From Microglena sp. YARC (taxonomy: Eukaryota; Chlorophyta; Chlorophyceae; Chlamydomonadales; Chlamydomonadaceae), in assembly GCA_022414725.1 (NCBI GenBank), contig CM039462.1:10399766-10463765 (forward strand): a DNA stretch of 64,000 nt. The letters run 5' to 3'. Numbering within the stretch: the first letter of the stretch is position 1; each line of letters starts with the position of its first letter. A program made the position numbers and the translations under genes. This document shows positions 1 through 10,307 of this stretch, piece by piece. Below the pieces are notes generated by a model. That model made no database searches. It saw only the letters and a program-made list of their open reading frames with translations, and had not been told where the DNA came from.

Positions 1-640
1 CTCATTGATACTCTTTTCTTTTATTTTTTAGTGTCGATTTGGGTGCTGGGCAGCAGATTGGGTCTAAGAAAATTACATATACTTTTTGTTTCATTCTTAT
101 GATGGTCTATTTCTCATTGGTACTCTTTTCTTTTATTTTTTAGTGTCGATTTGGGTGCTGGGCAGCAGATTGGGTCTAAGAAAATTACATATACTTTTTG
201 TTTCATTCTTATGATGGTCTATTTCTCATTGGTACTCTTTTCTTTTATTTTTTAGTGTCGATTTGGGTGCTGGGCAGCAGATTGGGTCTAAGAAAATTAC
301 ATTATACTTTTGTTTTCATTCTTATGATGGTCTATTTCTCATTGGTACTCTTTTCTTTATTTTTTAGTGTCGATTTGGGTGCTGGCAGCAGATTGGGTCT
401 AAGAAAATTACATATACTTTTTGTTTCATTCTTATGATGGTCTATTTCTCATTGGTACTCTTTTCTTTTATTTTTTAGTGTCGATTTGGGTGCTGGGCAG
501 CAGATTGGGTCTAAGAAAATTACATATACTTTTTGTTTCATTCTTATGATGGTCTATTTCTCATTGGTACTCTTTTCTTTTATTTTTTAGTGTCGATTTG
601 GGTGCTGGGCAGCAGATTGGGTCTAAGAAAATTACATGTA
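1..640 (+). repeat. 112-bp tandem repeat carrying an exon-like core
   Basis: Six near-identical copies with a period of about 112 bp; the TGTCGATTTGGG core starts near 32, 144, 256, 369, 479 and 591. Each core is preceded by a pyrimidine-rich tract ending in TTTTTAG, which looks like a 3' splice acceptor. The core can be read as VDLGAGQQIGSK. The last copy runs into ATGTAGGT, donor-like. The simplest reading is a small exon plus flanking intron amplified in tandem, upstream of the TPR gene, but membership in that gene is inferred only from position and from the same behaviour seen in its other exons. Confidence 0.8.
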
Positions 641-1264
641 GGTATCGTTTGGAGTTGTATGGTACTATGATGGCCTATTGATGATTATTTCTCTATTATT
701 TATTTATTTGTTTAATGTCGATTTGGGTGCTGGGCAGCAGAGTGGGTCTAAGGCAACAACAGGTTGGTTTGTTTTTTTTTTCCTTTTTTTTCCTTTTTTT
801 CTTATAGTTTTGGCTGCCGGGCAGCCTATTTGGTCTGAGGCAGCTGCAGGTGGGTATGTTGGATTCGTTGGATTTGTATGTTGGATGTCGGGTTCGTTGG
901 ATTTTTATGATGGATGTTGGGTTCGTTGGATTTGTATGATGGTCTATTTGGTATGTTGGATTCGTTGGATTCGTATGTTGGATTCGTTGGATTCGTATGT
1001 TGGATGTTGGGTTCGTTGGATTTGTAAGATGGTCTATTTGGTATGTTGGATGTTGGGTTTGTTGAATTTGTATGATGGGTGTTGGGTTCGTTGGATTTGT
1101 ATGATGGTCTATTTGGTATGTTGGGTTCGTTGGATTCGTATGGTGGATTCGTTGGATTCAAATGTTGGATGTTGGGTTCGTTGGATTTGTATGATGGTCT
1201 ATTTGGTATGTTGGATGTTGGGTTCGTTGGATTCGTATGATGGTATATTTATTATTGTTTCTCT

Positions 1265-1300
<36 letters not shown>

Positions 1301-1350
1301 TGTAGTGTCGATTTGGGGTGCTGGGCAGCAGATTGGGTCTAAGGCAAGAT
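641..1350 (+). repeat. Diverged exon-core copies and TTGGATTCG-type short repeats
   Basis: Further diverged copies of the upstream core occur near 717, 822 and 1306, each after a T-rich tract and AG; the first two are followed by donor-like GGTTGG or GGTGGG. Between about 850 and 1245 there is a degenerate tandem repeat built on GTTGGATTCGTTGGATTTGTATGA, and a short TTTA run sits near 1262-1300. The open frames across this stretch are a by-product of the repeat. Confidence 0.7.
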
Positions 1351-1582
1351 ATCGGGATTAGAGTCTTGGGGTAGTGGAAGCTTGAATTGGTGTCTGTGCA
1401 GGGGGACTATCCATGCATACAGCCGCACAATCGAGCTGGACAATGAGACCCCCGTATTCAATTAAACTGGTCAAACAAAAATGGTCCCATCCATTTACTA
1501 TCAATTTACCCCCCCCCCCCCCCCAGTGTGCCCCCCCTGTGTAAACCCTAACCTTCAACCCTAAACCCTAAACTTCGTGCAG
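1351..1582 (+). repeat. Partial copy of the TPR exon start, poly-C and CCCTAAA-like motif
   Basis: A damaged copy of the start of the 1583 exon follows an acceptor TGTGCAG at about 1395-1401; it encodes a recognisable IHAYSRTIELDNE stretch but then reaches a stop. A poly-C run lies at about 1508-1524. Just before the exon are about two copies of CCCTAAA, the plant/algal telomere repeat in reverse; this is too short to mean more than a chance or interstitial match. Confidence 0.6.
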
Positions 1583-1741
1583 GGGAGCTATCAATGCATA
1601 CACCCGTGCAATAGAGCTGGACAACGAGGTCCCTTTATACTGGTCAAATCGTGCTGCCTGCCAGCTTCAGCTTGAGCAGTGGTCCGACTGTATCAGCGAT
1701 TGCTCACAAGCCCTAGACCTGCTCAATTTAAGGAAGGCAAG
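1583..1741 (+). CDS. Exon: first TPR block, repeat 1-2
   Basis: The acceptor is TTCGTGCAG ending at 1582 and the donor is AAG|GTGCGTGT. The exon encodes [20 protein letters not shown] followed by the TPR signature [20 protein letters not shown] and ends LDLLNLRKA plus two bases of the next codon. Those two bases join the G at 7774 to make an Arg codon, so the frame is kept. It aligns by eye with the central TPR of DNAAF4. Confidence 0.75.
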
Positions 1742-4623
1742 GTGCGTGTAAGTCTCGTAGGCAACTCGTAGAAGGGGGGCCTCAGCTTAGAGCTGGACAA
1801 CGAGGTCCCTTTATACTGGTCGAATCATGCTGCCTGCCAGTTTCAGCTTGAGCAGTGGTCCGACTGTATCAACGATTGCTCTCAAGCCCTGGACCTGCTG
1901 AATCTGAGGAAGGCAAGGTGTGTTCAATTCTTATGGGCCAAGCTGTACAGGGGGTCCTCAATACTGGGGTCCTAAAAGAGAGTCCACAATACAGGGGGTC
2001 CTCAATACTGGGGTCCTCCATTATAGGGAGGCCTTGCAGAAATCTTCTGAATCTGAGGAAGGGAAGGTGTGCTCAATTCTTATGGGCCAAGCTATACAGG
2101 GGGTCCTATATACTGGGGTTCTAAAAGAGAGTCCACAATACAGGGGGTCCTCAATACTGGGGTCCTTCATTATAGGGAGGCCTTGCAAAAATCTTCTGAA
2201 TTTGAGGAAGGGAAGGTGTTTCAATCCTTGTGGGCCAAGCTGAAATGGGGTCCTCAATACTGGGTACCTTCAGTATAGGGTGACCTTTGCAGAGACCTGC
2301 TGAATTTGAGGAAAATAATGTGTGTTCAATTCTTGTGAGCCAAGCTGTCCAGGGGGTCCTCAATACTGGGGTCCTTCATTATAGGGGGGGGGGGCTTAGT
2401 GGAAGCCTGCTGAATCTGAGGAAGGTAACCAGGGATTGTTTTCAAATCTGAAAGTGGGTTTTCCTAGCATTATGGTTTGCGGCCTCCTCCAGGGACAGCG
2501 TTATAGTGCTTTTTATAGCTTTTATAGCTTTTTAGGGCCATATAGAGCAAAAAAACGAGACTACAGGAGTCAAGAATAGCGATCGCTATATATACCGTAA
2601 ATGAAAAGCCCTGAAGGGAAGGTGTGTTGAACTCTTGTGCACCAAGCTGTACAGGGGGTCCTCAATACCGGGGTCCTAAAAGAGAGTCCACAATACAGGG
2701 GGTCCTCAAAAGTGGGGTCCTTCATTATAGGGGGACCTTAGCGGAAGCCTGCTGAATCTGAGGAAGCTAACCAGGGATTTGTTTTCAAATCTGAAAGTTT
2801 TTCTTTTTTTAGCTTAATGGATTTAGGCCTCCTCCACGGACACCTTTTTTAGTGCTTTTTTAGCTCTTCTATGTTGTTTATGAGGTCATCCCAAATAATG
2901 TATTTAAACGTAAGCGCTTATAAGTTATTTATTTAAATAAGTTATACATCGAAATTGAAATTGAAATTGTCACATCTGTGTAATACAGTTACTCACAGGA
3001 CGTGAAGTTAAGGACACCACAGCGTAAGCCGGAGCTAACTATAGTCACTGTAAGTTGTATATTTTAACTTTATTTAACTTAACTTAACTTAACTTAACTT
3101 AACTTTTATTTCAACTTCAGCACTTTTAAGTGATTTATTCTGGGCTTTTTCTGGCTATATCTTCTAACCTTATCAAACCTTTTATCTTTTAACCTTTGGC
3201 TTTATATCTTCTAACCTTATCAAACCTGTTATCTTTTAACCTGAAGCACTTCTATAATGTTTTGGGGTCATCCCAAATGGGCCACACCCCACACCTGGGT
3301 AAACATTTCACTGTGAAGTTACGTGAAAGTACGTGAAAGTTCAGTCACGTGGAAGTATATGCAAGTACAGCTACGTGAAAGTATGTGAAAGTACAATTAC
3401 GTGAAAGTATATGAAAGTACAGTTACGTGAAAGTATGGGAAAGTATGGGAAAGTACAGTTACGTGAAAGTACAGTTACGTGAAAGTATGGGAAAGTACAG
3501 TTACGAGAAAGTATGTGAAAGTTCAGTTACATGAAAGTATATGAAAGTACAGTTACGTGAAAGTATGTGAAAGCATGGGAAAGTACGGTTACGTGAAGGT
3601 ATGTGAAAGTACAGTTACGTGAAAGTATGGGAAAGTATGGGAAAGTATGTGAAAGTGCAGTTACGTGAAAGTGCAGTTACGTGAAAGTATGTGAAAGTTC
3701 AGGAAGATTCAGTTGTAGCATCTAAGCAAGCAAATGTAAAGGCACACAACCACACCAAAACGCTCCTTATGCTAAACATGACTTGTCCAAAAACGCACAT
3801 ACACACACAAACACATACATATGCACACATACACACTAACACACACATGCACACACAAACACGTACATACACACACATACACACTAACACACACATACAT
3901 ACACAAACACGTATATACACACACATACACACTAACACACACATACAAATTGCCTTGGCCCCCTTCAGATTTGAGTGTAGTGGTATGGAGCCCCAGGTAG
4001 AGACCGACACACGCACATACACACATACAAACAAACATACATACACACACAAACGCAAACACATGCACACACACATACACATTGCCTTGACCCCACTCAG
4101 GTTGAGCGTAGTGGTACAGAGCCCGAGGTAGAGACTAAACATGCAACCAAATGCAAAACATATCATGTTCACGCACACACATACACACATAAACACACAA
4201 ACACACATACAAGCGTACACATACATACACACAAACACACACGCGTGCCCATACACACACACTGCCTTGACCCCATTCAGTTTTGAGCGAAGTGGTATAG
4301 ACCCCCAGGTAGAGACCTCCACACACACACACACATCCACACACATACAAACAAACAAACATGCACACATACAAACACACATACACACAAACACACACAC
4401 GCCCATACACACACACTGCCTTGACCCCATTCAGTTTTGAGCGTAGTGGTATAGACCCCCAGGTAGAGACCTACACACACACATCCACACACAAACACAC
4501 ATGCAAACAAACAAACATGCACACATACATACACACATACACACACACGTGCCCATACACACACACTGCCTTGACCCCATTCAGTTTTGAGCGAAGTGGT
4601 ATAGACCCCCAGGTAGAGACCTA

Positions 4624-4662
<39 letters not shown>

Positions 4663-7600
4663 ATACAAACAAACAAACATACACACATACATACGCACAT
4701 ACATACACACGTGCCCATACACACACTCACTGCCTTGACCCCATTCAGTTTTGAGCGAAGTGGTATAGACCCCCAGGTAGAGACCTACACACACATACAC
4801 ACACAAACACACACACAAACAAACAAACATACACAAATACATACACACATACACACAAACACACACACGCCCATACACACATACACACAAACACACACAC
4901 GCCCATACACACACACACTGCCTTGACCCCATTCAGGTTTGAGCCGTAGTTGGTATAGACCCCCAGTAGAGACCGACACACACACACATACACACACAAA
5001 CACACATACAAACAGACATACATACACACAGACACACAGACATACATACACACATACACACACAAACACACATACAAAAAAACAGACATACATACACACA
5101 TACAAATAGACATACATACACACACACAAACACACATACAAACAGACATACGTTTTTTATACACACAGACACACAGACATACATACACACATGCGCACAT
5201 ACGCACATACACACATACAAACAGACATACAAACACACACAAACACACATAAAAATAGACATACATACACACATACACACACAAACACACATACAAACAT
5301 ACATACATACACACATACACACAGACATGCATACACACATACGCACTTACACACATACACACATACAAACAGACATACAAACACACAAACACACATACAG
5401 ACAGACATACATACATACATACACACACAAACACACATACATACATACATACATACATACACACATACACACATACAAACAGGCATACATACACACACAC
5501 ATACGCACATACACACATACAAACAGACATACAAACACACAAACACACATACAGACAGACATACATACACACATACACACACAAACACACATACATACAT
5601 ACATACATACACACATACACACATACAAACAGGCATACATACACACACACATACGCACATACACACATACAAACAGACATACATACACACATATACAAAT
5701 ACACACATACAAACAGACATACATACACACATACATACATACATACATACATACATACATACATACATACATACATACATACATACATACATAACTACAT
5801 ACATACATACATACATACATACATACATACATACATACACACTTACAAACAGGCATACATACACACATACGCACATACACACACATTACACAGCATACAT
5901 ACACACATACACACATATACAAATACACACATACAAACAGACATACATACACACATACATACACACATACACACAGACATACACACATACACACAAACAC
6001 AAATACAAACAGACATACATACACACATACACACATACACACACAAACACACAACGCTACTACTCAACACATGCACACACACATGCACATTGCCTTGACC
6101 CCACTCAGGCTTGAGCATAGTGGTATGGAGCCCCAGGTAAAGACCTGCACATGCAAGCAAATGCAAAACAAATCATGTTCGCACACACACATATACACAG
6201 AAACACACAGACATACTCACACATAAGCACACACATAAACACACACATAAACACATACATACGCACAAACACACACATACACACATAAACACACACATAC
6301 GCACAAACACACACATGCACACATAAGCACACACATAAACACACACATACGCACAAACACACACATACACACATACGCACACACATAAACACATACACAC
6401 ATACGCACAAACACACACATACACACAAACGCACACACATAAACACACACATACGCACAAACACACACATACACACATAAGCACACATACTCATTGCCTT
6501 GAACACGCAGGTTACAGCGTTTAATTTTTCGACGATGCGTCGCCATTCCGTCGCCATTCCGTAGAATGCTACACCCCCCGGACCCCCCGATATCAGGACG
6601 CGCTGCCCCCCGACCCCACCAGGCTCCGCGCTTCGCGCTTCGCCATGCGATGGCTATGCAACTATCCTGAAATCAGGGTTGAGTAGCCCATGTAGCTACT
6701 CAAACTGGACTACAGATATCTGAAATAAAAAACACTGGCAGGTTTGGGCGCAGTGGTATATAGCCCCAGATAGAGACCTACACACACACATACACATGTA
6801 CACACATAAGCATACACATAAACATACACACATAAACACCATTCATATTTGAACGTAGTGGTATGAAGCCCCACACATACACACACACACATACATACAC
6901 AGGTTTGAGAGTGGGGATATGGAGCCACATGGGTGGCAACTTATAAGCGCCAGCTAGTGCGTGCGTTGGTGCGCAGGGGGCACATACACACATACACACA
7001 CATACACACACATACACACAAATACACACACACATACACACACATACACATACACACACATACATACATACATGTTTGAGCGTGGGGATATGGAGCCACA
7101 TGAGGTGGCGACTTATAAGCGCCAGCTAATGCTTGCGTTGGTGCGCAGGGGGCACATACACACACATACACATACACACACATACACACATACACACATA
7201 CATACATACATACATACATACATACATACAGGTTTGAGCGTAGGGATATGGAGCCACATGAGGTGGCAACTTATAAGCGCCAGCTAGCTAGTGCGTTGGT
7301 ACGCAGGGAGCACATACATACACATACACACATACATACACATACATACATACACACACATACATACATACAGGTTTGAGCGTGGGGATATGGAGCCACA
7401 TGCGGTGGCAACTTATAAGCGCCAGCTAGTGCGTGCGTTGGTGCGCAGGGGGCACATACACACACATACACACATACACACACATACACACACATACACA
7501 CACACATACACACACATACACACACACATACATACAAACATGTTTGAGCGTGGGGATACGGAGCCACATGAGGTGTCAACTTATAAGCGCCAGCTAATGC

Positions 7601-8159
7601 TTGCGTTGGTGCGCAGGGGGCACATACATACACACATACATACGTACATACAGGTTTGAGCGTGGGGATATGGAGCCACATGAGGTGGCAACTTATAAGC
7701 GCCAGCTAATGCTTGCGTTGGTGCGCAGGGGGCACATACATACACATACACACACATACATACGTACATACAGGTTTGAGCGTGGGGATATGGAGCCACA
7801 TGAGGTGGCAACTTATAAGCGCCAGCTAGTGCGTGCGTTGGTGCGCAGGGGGCAGGCCCACTCTGGTGCTGGAGCATTGGCTTCTGCGGCTGCAGATTAT
7901 GAAGAGGCCTTGGGGTGAGATTTGTGGGTTGCTGGTTGGCGGTGGTTGGGGGTTGGGTATTGGGGTGAGATTATGGGTTGCTGGTTGGGGTGGTTGGGGG
8001 GTTGGGTATTGGGGTGAGATTGTGGGTTGCTGGTTGGGGTGGTTGGGGGGTTGGGTATTGGGGTGAGATTGTGGGTTGCTGGTTGGGGTGGTTGGGTGGT
8101 TGGGGTATTGGGGTGGTTGCTGTTGCTGCAGATTATGAAGAAGCCTTGGGGGTGGGATT

Positions 8160-8190
<31 letters not shown>

Positions 8191-8405
8191 TTGTGTGTGT
8201 GTGTGTGTGGTATGTGTGTGTGTGGGGGGGGGGGGGGCGTGAGTGTGTGTGCGTTGGTGCGCAGGGGGGGCGGCCCACTCCGGTGCTGGAGCATTGGCTT
8301 CTACGGCTGCAGATTATGAAGAGGCCTTGGGGTGAGATTGTCCGTTGGTGGGGGGGTGCGTTGGGTTGGAGGTGGGGTGAGATTGTGGGTTGGTGGGTGG
8401 GGTGA

Positions 8406-8458
<53 letters not shown>

Positions 8459-10086
8459 GGGGGGGGGTTCCTGTTGCTGCAGATTATGAAATGGCCTTAG
8501 GGTGAGATTGTGGGTGGCGGCGGGTGTGGGGTGTGGGGGGGGTATTGTGGGGTGTGAGTGGAGGGGAGGGGGGGGTATTGGGGGTAGTTGCTGCTGCTGT
8601 GAACTATGGAGAGCCCTTGGGGTGAGATTGTGGGTGTGTGTGGAGGTGACAAGTTCAATGCGCAACTGGTGGAAGGCCTAGAGGATATACCCTCCGCCAT
8701 GCAACCTGTAACACCGGCTGTGTTGCAGTAGGTGTTCTCAGTTTCTCAACATACATGCATGCAGGATTGACAAGGACAATGAGCAACTGGTGGTAGACCT
8801 AGAGGAAATACGCTCCGCCATGCAACCTGTAACACCGGCTGTGTTGCATTAGTTTTTCTCAGTTACTCAACACACATGCATGCAGGATTGACAAGGACAA
8901 CGAGCAACTGGTGACAGACCTAGAGGAAATACGCTCTGCCATGCAACCTGTAACACCGGCTGTGTTGCGACAACGTGGGGAGAGCCGCTTCAAGAGCAAA
9001 GACTATGAGGGAGCAGCACAGGCATACACAGCTATCATCGCAATTCAGGCTGGTAGTGCTGGAGGTGAGGACTCTGTCTAGTGTTGTAGTGCGGTAGTGA
9101 AGGGGGGGGTGGGGGGGGGGGGGGGGAGGGGGGGGGGGGGGGGGTCACCAGCTGTGTTGTAACAACGTGGGGAGAGCCGCTTCAAGAGCAAAGAATATGA
9201 GGAGCAGCACAGGCATACACAGCTATCATCACAATTCAGGCTGTTAGCGCTGGAGGTGAGGACTGGGCCTGGTGTGGTTGTGCGGTAGTGAAGGGGGGGG
9301 GGGGGGGGGGGGGGCAGGCATATGCCGCTGAAGACTGATCCTAGAAGAATACTGCAGTAGATGGAGGGAGGGGGTGGTTGTCAGCCCAGGCATATGCCGC
9401 TATCATGGCAATTCAGGCCCTAGAAAACTTTAATAGCTTCAAAACCGCTGTCCCCGGAGGAGGCCTAAACCAATAAAGCTATAAAATAAAAAAACACTTT
9501 CTGAACTGAAATAAAATCTCTCCTCCTCGCCCTACACTGACAAGACCGTGTTCCCACTCTGCCCTGCTTTCATGCAGCTTCGGACAGACTGGCAGCCCTG
9601 AGCAATCGTGCCGCATGTGCCATTGTACTGGAGCGGTACGCCGATGCAGTACGCGACTGTGACTCAGCCCTAACCCTGGCAATGGACAGCAGCATGTCCT
9701 CATCAGGCAGCAAAACCAACGCAGCCAATGCTGGTCCAGCGTGCAACACTGGTGAGGTGGATCAGGTGGCCATGACACTACCCCCAAGAATTGCGGCTTG
9801 GACCCGTGGGTCCAGCAGCAACTGCAGTACTGGAGATGGGGCAGCCTCTGTACTGCCAGCAGTACCAAGCTCTTCCCAGCTGGCTTCTGTCTCACGGCTC
9901 CTGGCCAGAAGGGGGGCCGCGTGTACTTACATGAAGAAGTACGATGAGGCTGTGGTGGACTACCAGGCAGCCGCCAGCCTGGCGCAACTGGTAGGGGATG
10001 CTGGGAAGGCAGAGGCTTTGCGCGCTGATGTGGCGAGAGTGGAGGCCCTGAGAGATTCCAGCAAGGACGAGGCTAGTGCAGAATAA
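1583..10086 (+). CDS. Spliced TPR protein, DNAAF4/DYX1C1 (PF23)-like, 5' end missing
   Basis: Four exons (1583-1741, 7774-7914, 8886-9064, 9578-10086) join without breaking phase and give one open frame to a TAA at 10086. The product is two blocks of tetratricopeptide repeats. In the first, [14 protein letters not shown] and [16 protein letters not shown] are followed by [20 protein letters not shown] and [14 protein letters not shown], the order and wording of the C-terminal TPR domain of DNAAF4, a cytoplasmic HSP90/HSP70-associated factor that preassembles axonemal dynein arms (family knowledge). A second TPR block follows, which human DNAAF4 lacks. SPAG1 or RPAP3-type co-chaperones are the alternatives. 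No CS/p23 domain is visible; it would lie upstream of the window. Introns are 6.0, 1.0 and 0.5 kb and filled with duplicated exon pieces. TPR identity is firm, the DNAAF4 assignment moderate. Confidence 0.6.
1773..2800 (+). repeat. Tandem partial copies of the TPR exon 3' half
   Basis: A nearly complete second copy of the exon (from AGCTGGACAACGAGG at about 1790 to 1918) is followed by about six shorter units of roughly 145 bp. Each contains CTGCTGAATCTGAGGAAGG, the exon's end and donor, then GGGGGTCCTCAATACTGGGG. Copies near 2040, 2190, 2295, 2405 and 2750 drift progressively. Because it lies in the first intron, the duplicated donors could compete with the true one. Confidence 0.85.
2466..2870 (+). 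repeat. Two copies of a short GGCCTCCTCC repeat
   Basis: Copies at about 2466-2536 and 2812-2870 share a core of the form GGCCTCCTCCNNGGACA followed by AT-rich GCTTTTTTAGC. A third copy lies in opposite orientation at about 9430-9487. It looks like a small dispersed repeat; no terminal structure was resolved. Confidence 0.5.
2951..3053 (-). mobile_element. 3'-end relic of LINE1-family retrotransposon
   Basis: About 100 bp closely match 16211-16311, the sequence beyond the 3' end of the minus-strand LINE1. Both start on the plus strand with GAAATTGAAATTG, i.e. a (CAATTT)n tail on the minus strand, and share CACAGGACGTGAAGTTAAGG. This is what a severely 5'-truncated LINE insertion leaves behind. 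It lies inside the first TPR-gene intron. Confidence 0.65.
3062..3705 (+). repeat. (TTAAC)n run and GTGAAAGTA tandem repeat
   Basis: A short TTAAC pentamer run lies at about 3075-3106, followed by duplicated CTTCTAACCTTATCAAACC segments (3160-3240). From about 3300 to 3705 a degenerate ~26-bp unit built on CAGTTACGTGAAAGTATGTG recurs about 15-18 times. No coding potential is seen. Confidence 0.8.
3790..6480 (+). repeat. Long compound CA/TACA microsatellite
   Basis: Some 2.7 kb are dominated by ACACAC, ATACACAC and CATA repeats, densest at 4990-6055. It is broken by copies of a short exon-like segment (separate entry). Long frames such as strings of Cys-Val-Tyr or His-Thr-Tyr on both strands are low-complexity artefacts. 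It is part of the 6-kb first intron of the TPR gene. Confidence 0.95.
3955..7773 (+). repeat. About 17 tandem copies of the 5' part of a TPR-gene exon
   Basis: A CAG acceptor followed by a short coding-like segment recurs near 3967, 4098, 4280, 4431, 4580, 4748, 4935, 6107, 6735, 6850, 6903, 7073, 7230, 7371, 7541, 7651 and 7771. Left-hand copies read [12 protein letters not shown] or close variants. From about 6903 they read [18 protein letters not shown] and extend to RALVRRG, identical or near-identical to the start of the functional exon at 7774. The copies are separated by CA-type microsatellite. They are decoy exons: most lack a nearby good donor and would break the frame. Confidence 0.85.
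6490..6735. other. GC-rich insertion within the microsatellite block
   Basis: About 240 bp of non-microsatellite sequence with C-rich runs, a doubled CGCCATTCCGT motif and a hairpin GAGTAGCCCATGTAGCTACTC near 6680. It is unlike either neighbour and could be a small mobile insertion, but no terminal repeats or target duplication were found. Confidence 0.35.
7774..7914 (+). CDS. Exon: TPR repeat 3 of the first block
   Basis: The acceptor is ATACATACAG|GTTTGAG and the donor TTGGG|GTGAGA. The exon encodes [18 protein letters not shown] then [20 protein letters not shown] and AADYEEALG. The RRG...A.DYEEAL pattern is the TPR that closes the DNAAF4 helical array. Phase on both sides matches the neighbouring exons. 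It is the only one of the ~17 copies with the complete 3' half. Confidence 0.8.
7915..8885 (+). repeat. Intron of tandem G/T-rich repeats and partial exon copies
   Basis: Units of about 65 bp with GGGTTGCTGGTTGGGGTGG repeat at 7920-8110. The 3' part of the preceding exon (GCAGATTATGAAGAGGCCTT) recurs near 8130, 8310, 8480 and, diverged, 8600. A long (GT)n run lies at about 8408-8455 among poly-G runs. Two partial copies of the next exon occur at about 8645-8730 and 8764-8850, each after or near a TGCATGCAG acceptor and both ending in AACACCGGCTGTGTTGCA. Confidence 0.85.
8886..9064 (+). CDS. Exon: TPR linker and first TPR of the second block
   Basis: The acceptor is CATGCAG|GATTGAC and the donor GGAG|GTGAGG. 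The exon encodes [19 protein letters not shown], a typical post-TPR helix, then [24 protein letters not shown], a new TPR helix pair. Both exon boundaries keep phase. Two damaged upstream copies and two downstream partial copies exist in the flanking introns. Confidence 0.8.
9065..9577 (+). repeat. Intron with poly-G runs and partial exon copies
   Basis: Copies of the preceding exon's second half occur at about 9152-9256 (frame broken by a missing base near GAGGAGCAGC) and, shorter, at 9385-9415. Long poly-G runs lie at 9100-9145 and 9293-9314. An inverted copy of the GGCCTCCTCC short repeat lies at 9430-9487. Confidence 0.8.
9578..10086 (+). CDS. Terminal exon: two TPRs and stop codon
   Basis: The acceptor is TTTCATGCAG. 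The single base carried over plus CT makes Ala, then [20 protein letters not shown] and [14 protein letters not shown] form one TPR. A poorly conserved Ser/Ala/Gly/Pro-rich linker of about 60 residues follows, then a second TPR with [20 protein letters not shown], a helix [16 protein letters not shown] and a short acidic tail ending in TAA. The frame is uninterrupted for about 170 residues with normal coding composition, the best coding evidence in the window. Confidence 0.85.
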
Positions 10087-10168
10087 ATAAATAGTACACC
10101 TTATTACGAGGCGTGAGGTTGAGGGGGGCAGCGCGTTTGCTTGCATTGGGGCCAACCAATGACTGGAA

Positions 10169-10173
10169 TGTAA
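10169..10173 (+). promoter_or_regulatory. TGTAA polyadenylation signal
   Basis: TGTAA occurs 83 bp after the TPR-gene stop codon, followed by an AATAATAAAA stretch. TGTAA is the usual nuclear polyadenylation signal in chlorophyte algae, so this fits the 3' UTR of the gene. Confidence 0.6.
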
Positions 10174-10307
10174 TAATAAAACATTAGTCACCTTCCCCAG
10201 TGCAAGCGAAAGGAAAGGTTTCTTCAACCTCATGCCAAGGGGCTAGCCGTAACAATTTTCAATCTTAATCCACCCTGGGCAAGCCCCTTAAGCATATTTG
10301 ATATTTT

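Noticed and set aside
1540..1575. CCCTAAA telomere-like repeat
   Set aside because: Only about two units; far too short for a telomere or a meaningful interstitial tract.
3699..7681. Many long frames rich in Cys-Val-Tyr or His-Thr on both strands
   Set aside because: They are translations of CA/TG and TACA microsatellite, occur in all frames at once and contain no domain.
7826..8665. 279-codon minus-strand frame rich in Pro, His and Thr
   Set aside because: It is antisense to G/T-rich intronic repeats and to TPR exon copies, with no domain.
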